The notes beneath the pieces were generated by a model. It was not told where the DNA came from and searched no databases. It was given only the letters and a program-made list of their open reading frames with translations. From assembly GCF_001279585.1 (NCBI RefSeq), contig NZ_LGEC01000016.1:186001-250000 (forward strand): DNA of 64,000 bases, given 5' to 3'. The DNA comes from Nocardiopsis sp. NRRL B-16309 (lineage in GTDB: Bacteria > Actinomycetota > Actinomycetes > Streptosporangiales > Streptosporangiaceae). This document shows positions 50,295-59,322 of this stretch, piece by piece; the first letter of the stretch is position 1; each line of letters opens with the position of its first letter. Position numbers and translations under genes: made by a program.

Positions 50295-51264
50295 CCACCG
50301 CCCCGGGGCGGGAGGCGCCCACCCTCCCGCTCCGGGGCGGTCCCACCGCCGCCACCGGCTCCGCCGTCGCGCGGACGTCCGGCACCGGCACGCGTGGCGC
50401 GCGGCGCCGGGTGCTGCCCAGCAGCACCCCGCCCACGACCAGGGCGCCGCCGATCAGCTCGCCGGGGCTGACGGTCTCGCGCAGGACCACCCAGGCCGCG
50501 GTCATCCCGACGACCGGGACCAGCATCGAGAACGGCGCCACCACGCCCGCCGGGTGGCGGGCCATCAGCCAGGTCCACACACCGGACCCGAACACGGTGC
50601 CGACCACCACGGTGTAGGCCAGACCGGCCACGGCGGCGAGCGCGCCGGGTTCGTCGAACGAGGTCAGGGACGTGCCGATCCGCGCGGGCCCCTCGACGGC
50701 GAGGGCCAGGGCGAGCATCGGCAGCGGCGGGACGACCGACATCCACAGGGTCAGGCGCAGCGGATCGGCCGGCTTGGCCAGCCGGTTGCAGGTGTTGCCG
50801 ATCGCCCATCCGAACGCGCCCGCCAGGGTCAGCAGGAACGGGACGACCGTGGCGTTCTCCGCGCGCTGCCAGCCCACCAGGGTCATCCCGCACACGGCGA
50901 CCACGATGCCGACCAGCTGCCGACCGCTGACGCGTTCGCGCAGGAACGTCGCACCGAGCAGCACGGTGAACGGCGCGGAGGACTGCAGGACCAGGGAGGC
51001 CAGGCCCGCGGGCATCCCGGCGGCCATGCCCCAGTACAGGAACAGGAACTGCAGGGTGCCGAAACCGAGCCCGTAGCCCACCAGCCAGCGCGCGGGCACC
51101 TTCGGCCACGGGACGAACAGCACCGTGGGGACGGCGATCAGCGCGAAGCGCAGGGCCACCAGGAAGAACGGGGGGAAGTGCGCGAGCGAGGCGTCGATGG
51201 CGATGAAGTTGAGGCCCCACATGAGGGCGACGGACAGGGCGAGCAATCGGTGACGGATCGGCAT
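50290..51264 (-). CDS. EamA/DMT-family transporter
   Basis: A 324-residue drug/metabolite transporter with ten predicted transmembrane helices in two EamA repeats. First repeat begins LLALSVALMWGLNFIAID, with RFALIAVP and QSSAPFTVLLGATFLRERV; second repeat ends PFSMLVPVVGMTAAWVVLRE, then LIGGALVVGGVLLG. The C-terminal tail is hydrophilic. Family members usually export amino acids or metabolites; substrate unknown. Divergent from the LysR gene at 51337, the usual arrangement for a regulator and its target. Confidence 0.87.
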   Translation of the reverse strand: MPIRHRLLALSVALMWGLNFIAIDASLAHFPPFFLVALRFALIAVPTVLFVPWPKVPARWLVGYGLGFGTLQFLFLYWGMAAGMPAGLASLVLQSSAPFTVLLGATFLRERVSGRQLVGIVVAVCGMTLVGWQRAENATVVPFLLTLAGAFGWAIGNTCNRLAKPADPLRLTLWMSVVPPLPMLALALAVEGPARIGTSLTSFDEPGALAAVAGLAYTVVVGTVFGSGVWTWLMARHPAGVVAPFSMLVPVVGMTAAWVVLRETVSPGELIGGALVVGGVLLGSTRRRAPRVPVPDVRATAEPVAAVGPPRSGRVGASRPGAVE

Positions 51265-51324
51265 GTGTCCAAGATCAGCAGCCTTTTTCCTTAAGCACAA
51301 TCAATAGTTTCGACAACTACTCTG

Positions 51325-51336
51325 TAGGCTGCCTAC
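51325..51336 (+). promoter_or_regulatory. Leaderless promoter/palindrome of the LysR gene
   Basis: TAGGCT (51325-51330) fits a TANNNT -10 box 6 nt before the ATG. It lies inside GTAGGC-T-GCCTAC (51324-51336), a perfect inverted repeat, with a second one (TAGTT-TCGAC-AACTA) at 51305-51319. Candidate autoregulatory LysR site. Confidence 0.5.
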
Positions 51337-52263
51337 ATGGACGTTCGACATCTGGAGTTGTTGCGCGAACTCGCCGAGCGCGGCAGCGTCACCGCCGTGG
51401 CGCAGGCCACCTACCGGACCCCTTCCGCGGTCTCGCAACAGCTCAAGACCGCCCAGCGGGAGTTCGGGGCGGAACTGGTGGAGCCGTTCGGCCGGGGCCT
51501 GCGGCTGACCGAGGCGGGCCGCGTCCTCGCCGAGGGCGGCGCCACCGTCGCGACCGCCGTCGAACAGGCGCGGGCGCGCTGGGACGCGTTCCGCGGCGAA
51601 CCGGCCGGCACGGTCGCCGTCGCCGCCCTGCCGAGCGCGGCGACGTTCCTCCTCCCCGACGTCCTGCGCGAACTCGCCGACACCGCCATCACGCTGCGCT
51701 GCGCCGACGTCGACCTCGCCGAGGCCGCGTTCGCCGACCTGGCCGCCGACCACGACATCGTCGTCGCGCACAGCCTCACGAGTGTCCGGCCCGCCGGCGC
51801 CGAGGGGCTGACCGTCGTACCGCTGGCGCGCGAACCCCTGGACATCGCGATGGCCGCGGACCACCCGCTCGCCGACCGCGCCTCGGTCAGCCCCGGGGAC
51901 CTGGTGGACTGCGAGTGGATCGGGGTGCCCGAGGGCTACCCCTTCGACACGGTCCTGCGGATGATCGCGCAGGTGACCGGCCGGGAGCTGCGGGTCGTCC
52001 AGCGCCTGGTGGACAACCGGCTGATCGAGGCGCTGGTGGCGTCGGGCGACCAGGTCGCCGTCCTGCCGCGCTTCACGACGCCGGCCACGGTGCCGGCCGG
52101 CGGGGGCATGGTGCTGCGCGAACTCACCGGCCTGCCGTCCGCGCGGCACGTCTCCGCCGTCCTGCGCCCGGACAAGGCCGAGCGGCTGGCCGTCCAACGG
52201 GTCCTGCGCTCCTTCGAGCGGGTGGGCGCGGAGGTGGAGCACCGCTTCCAGGGCCCGGCGTGA
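51337..52263 (+). CDS. LysR-family transcriptional regulator
   Basis: A 308-residue LysR protein. N-terminal helix-turn-helix: LLRELAERGSVTAVAQATYR and TPSAVSQQLKTAQREFGAELVEP. Substrate-binding domain follows (about 92-290), with LPRFTTP late as usual. It probably regulates the divergent EamA transporter gene. The ATG follows a palindrome containing TAGGCT 6 nt upstream, so the message may be leaderless. It is convergent with the Lrp gene, ending 24 nt from it. Confidence 0.88.
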   Translation: MDVRHLELLRELAERGSVTAVAQATYRTPSAVSQQLKTAQREFGAELVEPFGRGLRLTEAGRVLAEGGATVATAVEQARARWDAFRGEPAGTVAVAALPSAATFLLPDVLRELADTAITLRCADVDLAEAAFADLAADHDIVVAHSLTSVRPAGAEGLTVVPLAREPLDIAMAADHPLADRASVSPGDLVDCEWIGVPEGYPFDTVLRMIAQVTGRELRVVQRLVDNRLIEALVASGDQVAVLPRFTTPATVPAGGGMVLRELTGLPSARHVSAVLRPDKAERLAVQRVLRSFERVGAEVEHRFQGPA

Positions 52264-52287
52264 GAGCCCGGCGGACGGGACGACCGC

Positions 52288-52776
52288 TCAGCGCGTACCC
52301 CAGGCGTAGGTCTGCTTGCGCAGCTTGAGGTAGAGGAAGGTCTCGGTGGTGTCCACCGAGTCCACCTCGCGGATGTCGGCCAGGATGTCCAGCAGCTTGG
52401 GGTCGTCCTCGGCCACCACCTCGACCAGGAGGTCGAAGGAGCCCGCGGTGATGACCACGTACTCCACGCCCTCGATGTCGGAGATGGCGTCGGCGGCGAC
52501 GTTGAGGTCGCCGTTGGTGCGCACGCCGATCATGGCCTGGCGGCTGAAGCCCAGCATCATGGGGTCGGTGACGCCCACCACCTGGACGACGCCCGCCTCC
52601 AGCAGCCGCTGGACGCGCTGGCGCACGGCCGCCTCGGACAGCCCGACGGTCTTGCCGATGGCGGCGTAGGACCGGCGGCCGTCCTCCTGGAGCACCTCGA
52701 TGATGCGTTTGGCCGTGTCGTCGAGCACGACGCCGTTGTTGCGCCGGGGGTGACCCGGATCCGACTGCTCACTCAC
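52288..52776 (-). CDS. Lrp/AsnC-family transcriptional regulator
   Basis: A 162-residue Lrp-type regulator. The helix-turn-helix is RSYAAIGKTVGLSEAAVRQRV at about 36-56; the C-terminal RAM effector domain is VEYVVITAGSFDLLVEVV, and the tail YLKLRKQTYAWGTR is typical of the group. It senses an amino acid or related metabolite. Start GTG at 52776 has GGAGAG about 5 nt upstream; an in-frame start farther up would add unrelated residues. It lies next to the second pucR/aminotransferase module, in an Lrp-PucR-AT-mmsA neighbourhood. Confidence 0.88.
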   Translation of the reverse strand: MSEQSDPGHPRRNNGVVLDDTAKRIIEVLQEDGRRSYAAIGKTVGLSEAAVRQRVQRLLEAGVVQVVGVTDPMMLGFSRQAMIGVRTNGDLNVAADAISDIEGVEYVVITAGSFDLLVEVVAEDDPKLLDILADIREVDSVDTTETFLYLKLRKQTYAWGTR

Positions 52777-52929
52777 GAGGCTCTCCGTTGGTTCCGAAGG
52801 AATCCGAGAATACGCGGTGCGGCCAGGGGCGGAAAACCTCGCCGCGATCACGACCGACAACGGAATCAAAGTTACTGCACGGTTCGGTCACGGGTGGAGG
52901 GAGCGTCGCCGACCGGGTCTTCGTGCTGC

Positions 52930-54534
52930 TCAGCGCTCGTCCCGCACCGAGTCCAGCGACAGCAGGGCCACGTGCAGTGACAGGCAGGTCTCCACCGACT
53001 CCAGGTCGGCGTCGAGGATGTTGGCGATCCGGCGCAGCCGTTCGTAGAAGGCCGGCCGCGACAGGTGTGCCCGGCTCGCGGCCAGCGCCTTGTTGCGCCC
53101 CGCGCCCAGGTAGCACCGCAGCATGTCGGTGAGGTCCCCGGCGTGCCGGGCGTCGTGGTCCAGCAGCGGCCCCAGCTCCCGCTCCACGTAGGTCTGCAGC
53201 CGCTCGTCGTCGCGGAACAGGTGCAGCAGGCCGCGCACGTGCAGGTCGGGCAGGCGGTAGAAGGGCCGCTGGTCGCTCTGGCGGATGGCGACGTCGCCGA
53301 CCTGGCGGGCCTCCAGGAAGGAGCGCCGCACCTCGCGGATGTCGTCCGCCGACGACCCGACCGCGAGCACGGCGGCACCGCCGACCGCCTGGTGGACGCG
53401 GTCGGCGAGCATGTTCAGCGTGGGGTCCAGGCGCTGCTTGGTCGGCAGCGCCAGCAGGACGCCCACCCGCAGGTCGTCGAGCGAGCCCACGAGCGCGGGC
53501 AGGCGCAGCTCGCGGCAGGCACGCGCGGCGCCCTCGGCGGTGTCGGACAGGCGGGCCTGGGCGGCCAGACCGGTGCCGCTCTCCCGCAGCCGCAGGACCA
53601 GGCCGACCAGCGCACGGCCCTTGAGGGGAACGCCGACCGCGCGGGCCCGCACCAGGGCCTCCTCCGGGTCGGAGTAGGCCCGGTCGATGATGCCCGCGAT
53701 GATCGTCCGGTGCGTCTGGCGCTCCAGGCTCTCCTGGTGGCGTTCCAGGAGCCGGCCGAGCGCCAGCGTGGTGGCGGCGCGCTCGATGAGCATGCTCTGG
53801 CGCGGGGTCGGCGCCGCGCCCGCGATGAGGATGAGGCGCCCCCAGTCCTGGCCGCGCGCGCCGACCATGGTGACCAGCCAGCCCGTGGCGGGGTTGTGGA
53901 CCGTGCGGGAGCCGGAGCGGATCGCGCGCGAGCGGCTCTCCCACGAGGTCAGCAGCGTCCCCGGGTCCTCGCCGTTGAGGTCGCAGGCCAGCACCTGGTG
54001 GGTGAGGTTCTCCAGGACCACCGGGCACCCGGACAGCTGCGCGGCCTCGTGCAGGATCTGGGCGGTGTCGGCGCCCTCGACGGAGAGCTGGGTGAACACC
54101 GAGTGCAGCTTCTCGGACTCGCGCAGCTCCTCCAGCTGCTGGTTGACCACGCGGACGTGGACGGCCTCGGTGATCTCGACGAAGCGGGCCTCGCGGTCGA
54201 GCTGGATGACGGGGACGCGGGCGTCCCGGGCCGCGTCGAGGAAGGCGGCCGGCAGCTCGGCGTGGTACTTGCGGCCGAGTTCGACGGCGATCCCGCTCAC
54301 CCCCGCGGCGGCCAGGTCGTCGATGTAGCGGCGCAGGGCGTCGGGGTCGTCGGGCATCGCGATGCCGGTGCTCAGCACCAGCTCGCCCCCGCGCAGGAGG
54401 TGGGCGAGGTCGGTCACCTCGGCGATGTGGACCCAGCGCACGGCCACGTCCAGGTACTCGGATCCGACCACCACACGGGGACGGGCGCGCTGGAGGGCGG
54501 GCAGGCTCAGGACCTCGGCGAGAGTGGGTAGCAC
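52930..54534 (-). CDS. PucR-family transcriptional regulator (second module)
   Basis: A 534-residue PucR regulator. N-terminal PucR domain (LPTLAEVLSLPALQRARPRV; LLRGGELVLSTGIAM), a middle GGDEF-like or GAF-like linker region, and a C-terminal PucR helix-turn-helix around SRPAFYERLRRIANIL. I prefer GTG at 54534 over GTG at 54540: a -10 box TAGTAT (54541-54546) with 6 nt before 54534 predicts a leaderless transcript starting there. It is divergent from the aminotransferase-mmsA genes and probably controls them. Confidence 0.88.
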   Translation of the reverse strand: MLPTLAEVLSLPALQRARPRVVVGSEYLDVAVRWVHIAEVTDLAHLLRGGELVLSTGIAMPDDPDALRRYIDDLAAAGVSGIAVELGRKYHAELPAAFLDAARDARVPVIQLDREARFVEITEAVHVRVVNQQLEELRESEKLHSVFTQLSVEGADTAQILHEAAQLSGCPVVLENLTHQVLACDLNGEDPGTLLTSWESRSRAIRSGSRTVHNPATGWLVTMVGARGQDWGRLILIAGAAPTPRQSMLIERAATTLALGRLLERHQESLERQTHRTIIAGIIDRAYSDPEEALVRARAVGVPLKGRALVGLVLRLRESGTGLAAQARLSDTAEGAARACRELRLPALVGSLDDLRVGVLLALPTKQRLDPTLNMLADRVHQAVGGAAVLAVGSSADDIREVRRSFLEARQVGDVAIRQSDQRPFYRLPDLHVRGLLHLFRDDERLQTYVERELGPLLDHDARHAGDLTDMLRCYLGAGRNKALAASRAHLSRPAFYERLRRIANILDADLESVETCLSLHVALLSLDSVRDER

Positions 54535-54546
54535 CCCCACATACTA
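54535..54546 (-). promoter_or_regulatory. -10 box of a leaderless promoter, pucR
   Basis: TAGTAT on the minus strand (54546-54541) then 6 nt and GTG at 54534; no Shine-Dalgarno precedes this start. Confidence 0.5.
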
Positions 54547-54663
54547 GGACGGGGTGTCGTCTCCGGGACGAATCGCCTTACACGTTGGCGTACGCGGCAG
54601 GCGCCCTGACCACCGGTTCCGCCCGCGGGGAACCGGGTTTACAGTCCGTAACACCGGCCACCA

Positions 54664-54674
54664 TGTTGTCAACA
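54664..54674. promoter_or_regulatory. Palindrome upstream of aminotransferase gene
   Basis: TGTTG-T-CAACA, a perfect 5-bp inverted repeat 45 nt before the ATG. Candidate operator for the divergent PucR or for the nearby Lrp protein. Confidence 0.35.
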
Positions 54675-54718
54675 CACTGACGCTGGCCAAGCGCCCGGGG
54701 CGGGGTGAGACTGGGATC

Positions 54719-56005
54719 ATGTCCGAACTTCTCTCGCGCCACCGCGCGGTCATGCCCTCCTGGCTGCCCCTGTACTACGAGTCCCCGCTGGAGATCGTCA
54801 GCGGCAAGGGCTCCCGCGTCACGGACGCCGACGGCCACACCTATCTCGACTTCTTCACCGGCATCGTGACCAACATGCTCGGCTACGACGTGGCCGAGGT
54901 GCGCGAGGCGGTGGAGCGCCAGATCGCCAAGGGCGTCGTGCACACCTCCACCCTGTACCTCATCCGCGGCCAGGTCGAACTCGCCGAGAAGATCGCCCGC
55001 CTGTCGGGCATCCCGGACGCGAAGGTCTTCTTCACCAACTCCGGGACCGAGGCCAACGAGACCGCCCTCCTGCTGGCCACCTTCGCGCGCGGCAGCGACG
55101 AGGTGCTCGCGATGCGCGGCAGCTACCACGGCCGCTCCTTCGGCACCGTCGCGGTGACCGGCAACCGGGCGTGGAAGAACTCGTCCCTGTCGCCGCTGAA
55201 CGTGCACTACCTGCACGGCACCGACCACGCCGCCCCGGCCTTCCGCGGGATGTCCGAGCAGGAGTACGTCGAGGCGTGCGTCGCCGACCTGCGCGACGTC
55301 CTGGACACCACCGCGCCCAACGTGGCGTGCCTGATCGCCGAGCCGATCCAGGGCGTGGGCGGGTTCGCGATGCCGCCGGACGGGCTCTACGCCCGCTACA
55401 AGGAGGTCCTGGACGAGCACGGGATCCTCTTCGTCTCCGACGAGGTGCAGACCGGCTGGGGCCGCACCGGGACGAGCTTCTTCGGGATCGGCAACCACGG
55501 CGTGGTGCCCGACGCCATGACCTTCGCCAAGGGGCTGGGCAACGGCTACGCGGTCGGCGGCGTCGTGGCGCGCGGCGACCTCATGGACCGCCTGGGCGCG
55601 CTGGGCGTGGCCACGTTCGGCGGCAACCCCGTGTCCATGGCCGCGGCCGGGGCCACCCTCGACTACGTCCTGGAGCACGACCTCCAGGGCAACGCCCTGC
55701 GCCAGGGCGCGCTGATCACCGACGGGCTGCGGGCCCTCACCGAGCTGCCGAGCGTCAGGGACGTGCGCGGCAAGGGCCTGATGTTCGCCGTGGAGATGGT
55801 CGACCCCGCGACCGGCGCTCCGTCGCCGTCCCTGGCCGGCCGCGTGCTGGAGGAGGCCCGCGAGCGCGGCCTGCTGGTGGGCAAGGGCGGCGTGCACGGC
55901 AACGTGCTCCGCATGGCCCCGCCGCTGACCCTGTCGGCGCAGGAGGCGGCGGAGGGCCGCGACGTCCTGCTGGACGCCGTGCGCGCGGTCGACGCCCGGG
56001 CCTGA
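54719..56005 (+). CDS. Class III aminotransferase (beta-alanine/AGXT2-like)
   Basis: A 428-residue PLP-dependent aminotransferase. Blocks: TYLDFFTGIVTNMLGY, FFTNSGTEANETALLLAT, SYHGRSFGTVAVTGN, IAEPIQGVGGF, SDEVQTGWGRTG and the PLP-lysine in TFAKGLGNGYAVGG. It is clearly diverged from the GabT at 43822. Similarity is to alanine-glyoxylate (AGXT2)-type enzymes. With methylmalonate-semialdehyde dehydrogenase immediately downstream, a role in beta-alanine or beta-aminoisobutyrate catabolism is likely, but not proven. ATG 54719 follows a divergent PucR gene. Confidence 0.88.
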   Translation: MSELLSRHRAVMPSWLPLYYESPLEIVSGKGSRVTDADGHTYLDFFTGIVTNMLGYDVAEVREAVERQIAKGVVHTSTLYLIRGQVELAEKIARLSGIPDAKVFFTNSGTEANETALLLATFARGSDEVLAMRGSYHGRSFGTVAVTGNRAWKNSSLSPLNVHYLHGTDHAAPAFRGMSEQEYVEACVADLRDVLDTTAPNVACLIAEPIQGVGGFAMPPDGLYARYKEVLDEHGILFVSDEVQTGWGRTGTSFFGIGNHGVVPDAMTFAKGLGNGYAVGGVVARGDLMDRLGALGVATFGGNPVSMAAAGATLDYVLEHDLQGNALRQGALITDGLRALTELPSVRDVRGKGLMFAVEMVDPATGAPSPSLAGRVLEEARERGLLVGKGGVHGNVLRMAPPLTLSAQEAAEGRDVLLDAVRAVDARA

Positions 56006-56020
56006 GCGCCCCGCCCCAGA

Positions 56021-56079
56021 GGCCGTGTTACGTGGGCGCCGCCCGCCACGAGCGGCGCGGGCACCCGCGGGACACGGCC
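56021..56079. repeat. Structured intergenic element, copy 3 (aminotransferase-mmsA spacer)
   Basis: 59 bp with arms GGCCGTGTTACGTGGGCGCC and GGGCACCCGCGGGACACGGCC minus its last base; inner GCCGCCCG... loop. Pairing conserved with compensatory changes relative to 27135-27191 and 45162-45243. Located inside an operon. Confidence 0.65.
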
Positions 56080-56103
56080 GCACAACACCGAGGAAGAGGA
56101 AGT

Positions 56104-57612
56104 ATGAGCAAGCACGTCACCCACTGGATCGGTGGGGCGCTCTTCGACGGCGGCGCCGAGCGCCGCGGGGACATCTACAACCCGGCGTCGGGCCGGGTCA
56201 CGGGCACCGTGGACCTGGCCGGGGCCAAGGAGGTCGACGCCGCGGTCTCCGCCGCCCGCGAGGCCTTCCCCGGCTGGCGCGACACCTCGCTGTCCAAGCG
56301 GGTGCAGATCCTGTTCCGGTTCCGCGAGCTGCTCAGCGCGAACAGGGACAGGCTGGCCGAGCTGGTCAGCGCCGAGCACGGCAAGGTGTTCTCCGACGCC
56401 CAGGGCGAGGTGGCGCGCGGCCTGGAGGTCGTGGACTTCGCCTGCGGCATCCCCCACCTGCTCAAGGGCGGGTTCTCCGAGAACGTGTCCACGGGCGTGG
56501 ACTCCTACTCGATCCTGCAGCCGGTCGGCGTGGTCAGCGGCATCACACCGTTCAACTTCCCGGCGATGGTCCCGATGTGGATGTTCCCGGTGGCGATCGC
56601 CTGCGGCAACACCTTCGTCCTCAAGCCCAGCGAGAAGGACCCCTCGGCGTCGCTGCTCATCGCCGAGCTGTGGACCGAGGCGGGGCTGCCCGACGGCGTG
56701 TTCAACGTGGTCCACGGCGACAAGGCCGCGGTGGACGCCCTGCTGGAGCACCCGGACGTCGCGGCGGTGAGCTTCGTGGGCTCCACCCCGATCGCGCGCT
56801 ACATCTACCGGACCGCCGCCGAGCACGGCAAGCGCGTGCAGGCGCTGGGCGGGGCCAAGAACCACATGGTCGTGCTGCCCGACGCGGACCTGGACCTGGC
56901 GGCGGACTCGGCGGTCTCGGCCGGGTTCGGCTCGGCCGGTGAGCGGTGCATGGCCATCTCCGCGATCGCGGTCGTGGAGTCGGTCGCCGACGAGCTGGTC
57001 GAGAAGATCCGCGAGCGCGTCTCCCGCCTGCGGGTGGGCCCCGGTGACGACGACCGCAGCGAGATGGGACCGCTGGTGACCCGGGAGCACCGGGACAAGG
57101 TCGCCTCGTACCTGGAGTCGGGCGTGCGCGAGGGCGCGACCCTGGCCATCGACGGCCGGGTGCACCCGGTACTGGGCGGCGGGGAGGACGGGTTCTGGCT
57201 GGGCCCGACCCTGCTCGACCACGTCGGGCCCGAGATGTCCTGCTACCGGGACGAGATCTTCGGGCCGGTGCTGAGCGTGCTGCGCGTGGGCGGCTACGAC
57301 GAGGCCGTGAAGCTGATCAACGACAACCCGTACGGGAACGGCACCGCGATCTTCACCAACGACGGGGGCGCGGCCCGCCGGTTCCAGAACGAGGTCGAGG
57401 TCGGCATGGTGGGCATCAACGTGCCCATCCCGGTGCCGATGGCCTACTACTCGTTCGGCGGGTGGAAGCAGTCGCTCTTCGGCGACTCGCACGCGCACGG
57501 CACGGAGGGTGTCCACTTCTACACCCGGACCAAGGCGGTCACCGCGCGCTGGACCGACCCGGGCAAGCGGCCCGAAGGCGGCGTCGACCTGGGGTTCCCG
57601 ACCAACGGGTAG
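56104..57612 (+). CDS. mmsA: CoA-acylating methylmalonate-semialdehyde dehydrogenase
   Basis: A 502-residue ALDH-superfamily enzyme of the MMSDH class. Diagnostic blocks: THWIGGALFDGG at the start, VVSGITPFNFPAMVPMWMFP, LGGAKNHMVVLPDAD (the family's variant of the Glu motif), and catalytic Cys in GSAGERCMAISAIAV. It converts malonate or methylmalonate semialdehyde to acetyl- or propionyl-CoA with NAD and CoA. GAGGAAG precedes the ATG. Ninety-eight nt after the aminotransferase gene with a structured repeat between; likely one operon for beta-amino acid or valine/thymine catabolism. Confidence 0.93.
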   Translation: MSKHVTHWIGGALFDGGAERRGDIYNPASGRVTGTVDLAGAKEVDAAVSAAREAFPGWRDTSLSKRVQILFRFRELLSANRDRLAELVSAEHGKVFSDAQGEVARGLEVVDFACGIPHLLKGGFSENVSTGVDSYSILQPVGVVSGITPFNFPAMVPMWMFPVAIACGNTFVLKPSEKDPSASLLIAELWTEAGLPDGVFNVVHGDKAAVDALLEHPDVAAVSFVGSTPIARYIYRTAAEHGKRVQALGGAKNHMVVLPDADLDLAADSAVSAGFGSAGERCMAISAIAVVESVADELVEKIRERVSRLRVGPGDDDRSEMGPLVTREHRDKVASYLESGVREGATLAIDGRVHPVLGGGEDGFWLGPTLLDHVGPEMSCYRDEIFGPVLSVLRVGGYDEAVKLINDNPYGNGTAIFTNDGGAARRFQNEVEVGMVGINVPIPVPMAYYSFGGWKQSLFGDSHAHGTEGVHFYTRTKAVTARWTDPGKRPEGGVDLGFPTNG

Positions 57613-57799
57613 CCCAGAGTTCAGCGAATTAACGGATGGATGTCTCTCACTGACGGTCGGTGGTGGACAACACGGAGTATCGTTGGTGACGGTCGCCCCT
57701 CACAGCACGTGGTCGGCTGCCGTGACGGCGACCGGAGACCATCCGGGATAGACGCGCTCATTTCCCCTCCTCCCCATGGAAGCGGGTGCGTCAGCGGAA

Positions 57800-57837
57800 G
57801 CGCTCCGGGTCCGATTCTCCCCCTGGACCCGGAGCGC
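57800..57837. terminator. Terminator hairpin after mmsA
   Basis: 13-bp arms GCGCTCCGGGTCC / GGACCCGGAGCGC with a 12-nt loop, in the convergent region between mmsA and the zinc-ribbon gene. Confidence 0.75.
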
Positions 57838-57856
57838 GACCGTACCTCCCGACCTC

Positions 57857-57896
57857 CGCGGCGGGGCGTGCTCCGTGGAGCGCGCCCCCGCCGCGC
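57857..57896. terminator. Terminator hairpin of the zinc-ribbon gene
   Basis: Arms CGCGGCGGGGCG and CGCCCCCGCCGCG with one bulge, just below the stop at 57903 on the minus strand. Its loop TGCTCCGTGGAGC resembles part of the dispersed structured element. Confidence 0.6.
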
Positions 57897-57902
57897 GACG
57901 CG

Positions 57903-58148
57903 CTAGCGCGCGGCCACCATCACCTCGCGTGCGGGGATCCGTGCCTCGGCGCCGATGATCCGGGCGCACTCGTCACAACCGAACACGGGGCCTCCGTCCG
58001 GCAGTACTCCCAGGACCCGGCGGGGGCGGGGCCACTTGGTGTGGCAGGCGACGCAGGCGTCCCCCTCGCACTGCGCCCGGCTCAGCAGCCCTGGGTCGTA
58101 GACGTGGAGGCCCGGCGAGTGATCGGGCCGCGTGTCTGGTTGGCACAT
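57903..58148 (-). CDS. Small CxxC-rich (zinc-ribbon-like) protein
   Basis: An 81-residue soluble protein with two cysteine pairs, CVACHTKWPRP and GCDECARI, that could bind zinc. It resembles small uncharacterised actinobacterial proteins with two CxxC knuckles. No enzyme motif. Start ATG at 58148 (MCQPDTRPDH) has a weak GGAACGAG upstream; an in-frame start six codons earlier is possible. Upstream (58149-58394) is A+T-richer with no further gene. Function unknown; nucleic acid or metal binding would fit. Confidence 0.68.
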   Translation of the reverse strand: MCQPDTRPDHSPGLHVYDPGLLSRAQCEGDACVACHTKWPRPRRVLGVLPDGGPVFGCDECARIIGAEARIPAREVMVAAR

Positions 58149-58312
58149 CGTGCTCGTTCCGCGCAATGTCCTTGCTCCCCCCGTGGTTTAGGACAGTCTG
58201 GCGGGCCGATAGATACCGGCTCTCAAGTGAATCAAAGTCTGCGGGCGTCCGGAAGGCCCCGGACCAATCTAAATCACTCCGTGCAGGGCAATCATAACCC
58301 TAAGTAACGAAG

Positions 58313-58329
58313 CCTGGGAAGACCCCAGG
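58313..58329. terminator. Possible terminator after nitrilase-family gene
   Basis: CCTGGG / CCCAGG arms with a 5-nt loop, about 65 nt below the stop at 58395 on the minus strand. Weak; a second small hairpin with GTCCGG/CCGGAC lies at 58247-58264. Confidence 0.35.
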
Positions 58330-58394
58330 TCACAGAGGATCTTTACTGCCCTTCGTCCGTTACTCCCCAGGGGATGGAGCTCGGGACCTTCGGC

Positions 58395-59195
58395 CTACGC
58401 GCGCGGAACGACGCCGAATCGGCGCATCGACAGGCTCGGATTGGTCACACGAACCTCGTCCACCCTTGCGGCCGAAACCCCGGCCGCGGCGACCGCGAAG
58501 GCCTGCTCCCCCAGGGCCGCGAGGGGGGTGCCCATCGGGTCGATCACCATGCTGTTGCCCGCCCCGGAGGGCGCCGCCTGCCCCGCCGCCGCCACGTACA
58601 CGGTGTTCTCCACCGCGCGGGCGCGGGCGAGCGTGCGCCAGTGCTCCTCCTTGAGCGGGCCGGGCACCCACTGGGCGGCCAGCAGCACCACGTGCGCGCC
58701 CGCGTCGGCGATCCGCCGGGTCACCTCGGGGAAGCGCAGGTCGTAGCAGGTCTGCAGGCCGAACACGACACCGTCGACGGTGAAGGTCTCCGGCTCCTCG
58801 ATGGGGCCCGGCGCGACCACGTCCGACTCCCGCACGCCGAAGGCGTCGTAGAGGTGGATCTTGCGGTAGTGCGCGACCCGCTCGCCCTGCGGGGACAGGG
58901 CCACCAGGGTGTTGGTGAAGTGGGTGGGACCAGCGGTCTCGTTCACCCCCACCACGAGGTGGACGCCCTCCTTGCGCGCGGCCTCGGCCGCGGCGGCGAC
59001 GAAGGGGCCCTCCAGCGGCTCGGCCGCCTCGACGTAGCGGTGGTCGGTGCGCGGCGCCGTGAACATCGCGTACTCCGGGCACAGGACCACGTCGGCCCCC
59101 TCGGCCGCCGCCCGGCCGGCCAGCTCCGCGACCGACCGCTGGTTCTCGGCCTTGTCCTGACCGGGGGCGAACTGGGCGACCGCGACGCGCACCAT
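58395..59195 (-). CDS. Carbon-nitrogen hydrolase (nitrilase superfamily)
   Basis: A 266-residue member of the nitrilase fold. The Glu-Lys-Cys triad is visible: Glu41 in LCPEYAMF, Lys near 115 in YRKIHLYDAFG, Cys near 150 in LQTCYDLRFPE. The YRKIHLYD and CYDLRFPE context resembles NIT2/omega-amidase and deaminated-glutathione amidase branches. It hydrolyses an amide in the cytoplasm; substrate open. ATG 59195 has GAGGAG upstream. Stands alone, with a minisatellite in its promoter region. Confidence 0.87.
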   Translation of the reverse strand: MVRVAVAQFAPGQDKAENQRSVAELAGRAAAEGADVVLCPEYAMFTAPRTDHRYVEAAEPLEGPFVAAAAEAARKEGVHLVVGVNETAGPTHFTNTLVALSPQGERVAHYRKIHLYDAFGVRESDVVAPGPIEEPETFTVDGVVFGLQTCYDLRFPEVTRRIADAGAHVVLLAAQWVPGPLKEEHWRTLARARAVENTVYVAAAGQAAPSGAGNSMVIDPMGTPLAALGEQAFAVAAAGVSAARVDEVRVTNPSLSMRRFGVVPRA

Positions 59196-59322
59196 CGGAC
59201 CACTCCTCACACACTGCTCGTGCGGGCGCGCCCCGGCGGGCGGCCCGCGGGACGTCTGCCCGGGACGGGCGTCTCCCGAGTGTACGACCCGGAGGGCCGA
59301 CGGCCCGGCCGCGCGGTTCGTG

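Noticed and set aside
57613..57902. Short open frames downstream of mmsA
   Set aside because: They run through two terminator hairpins and show no protein-like composition.
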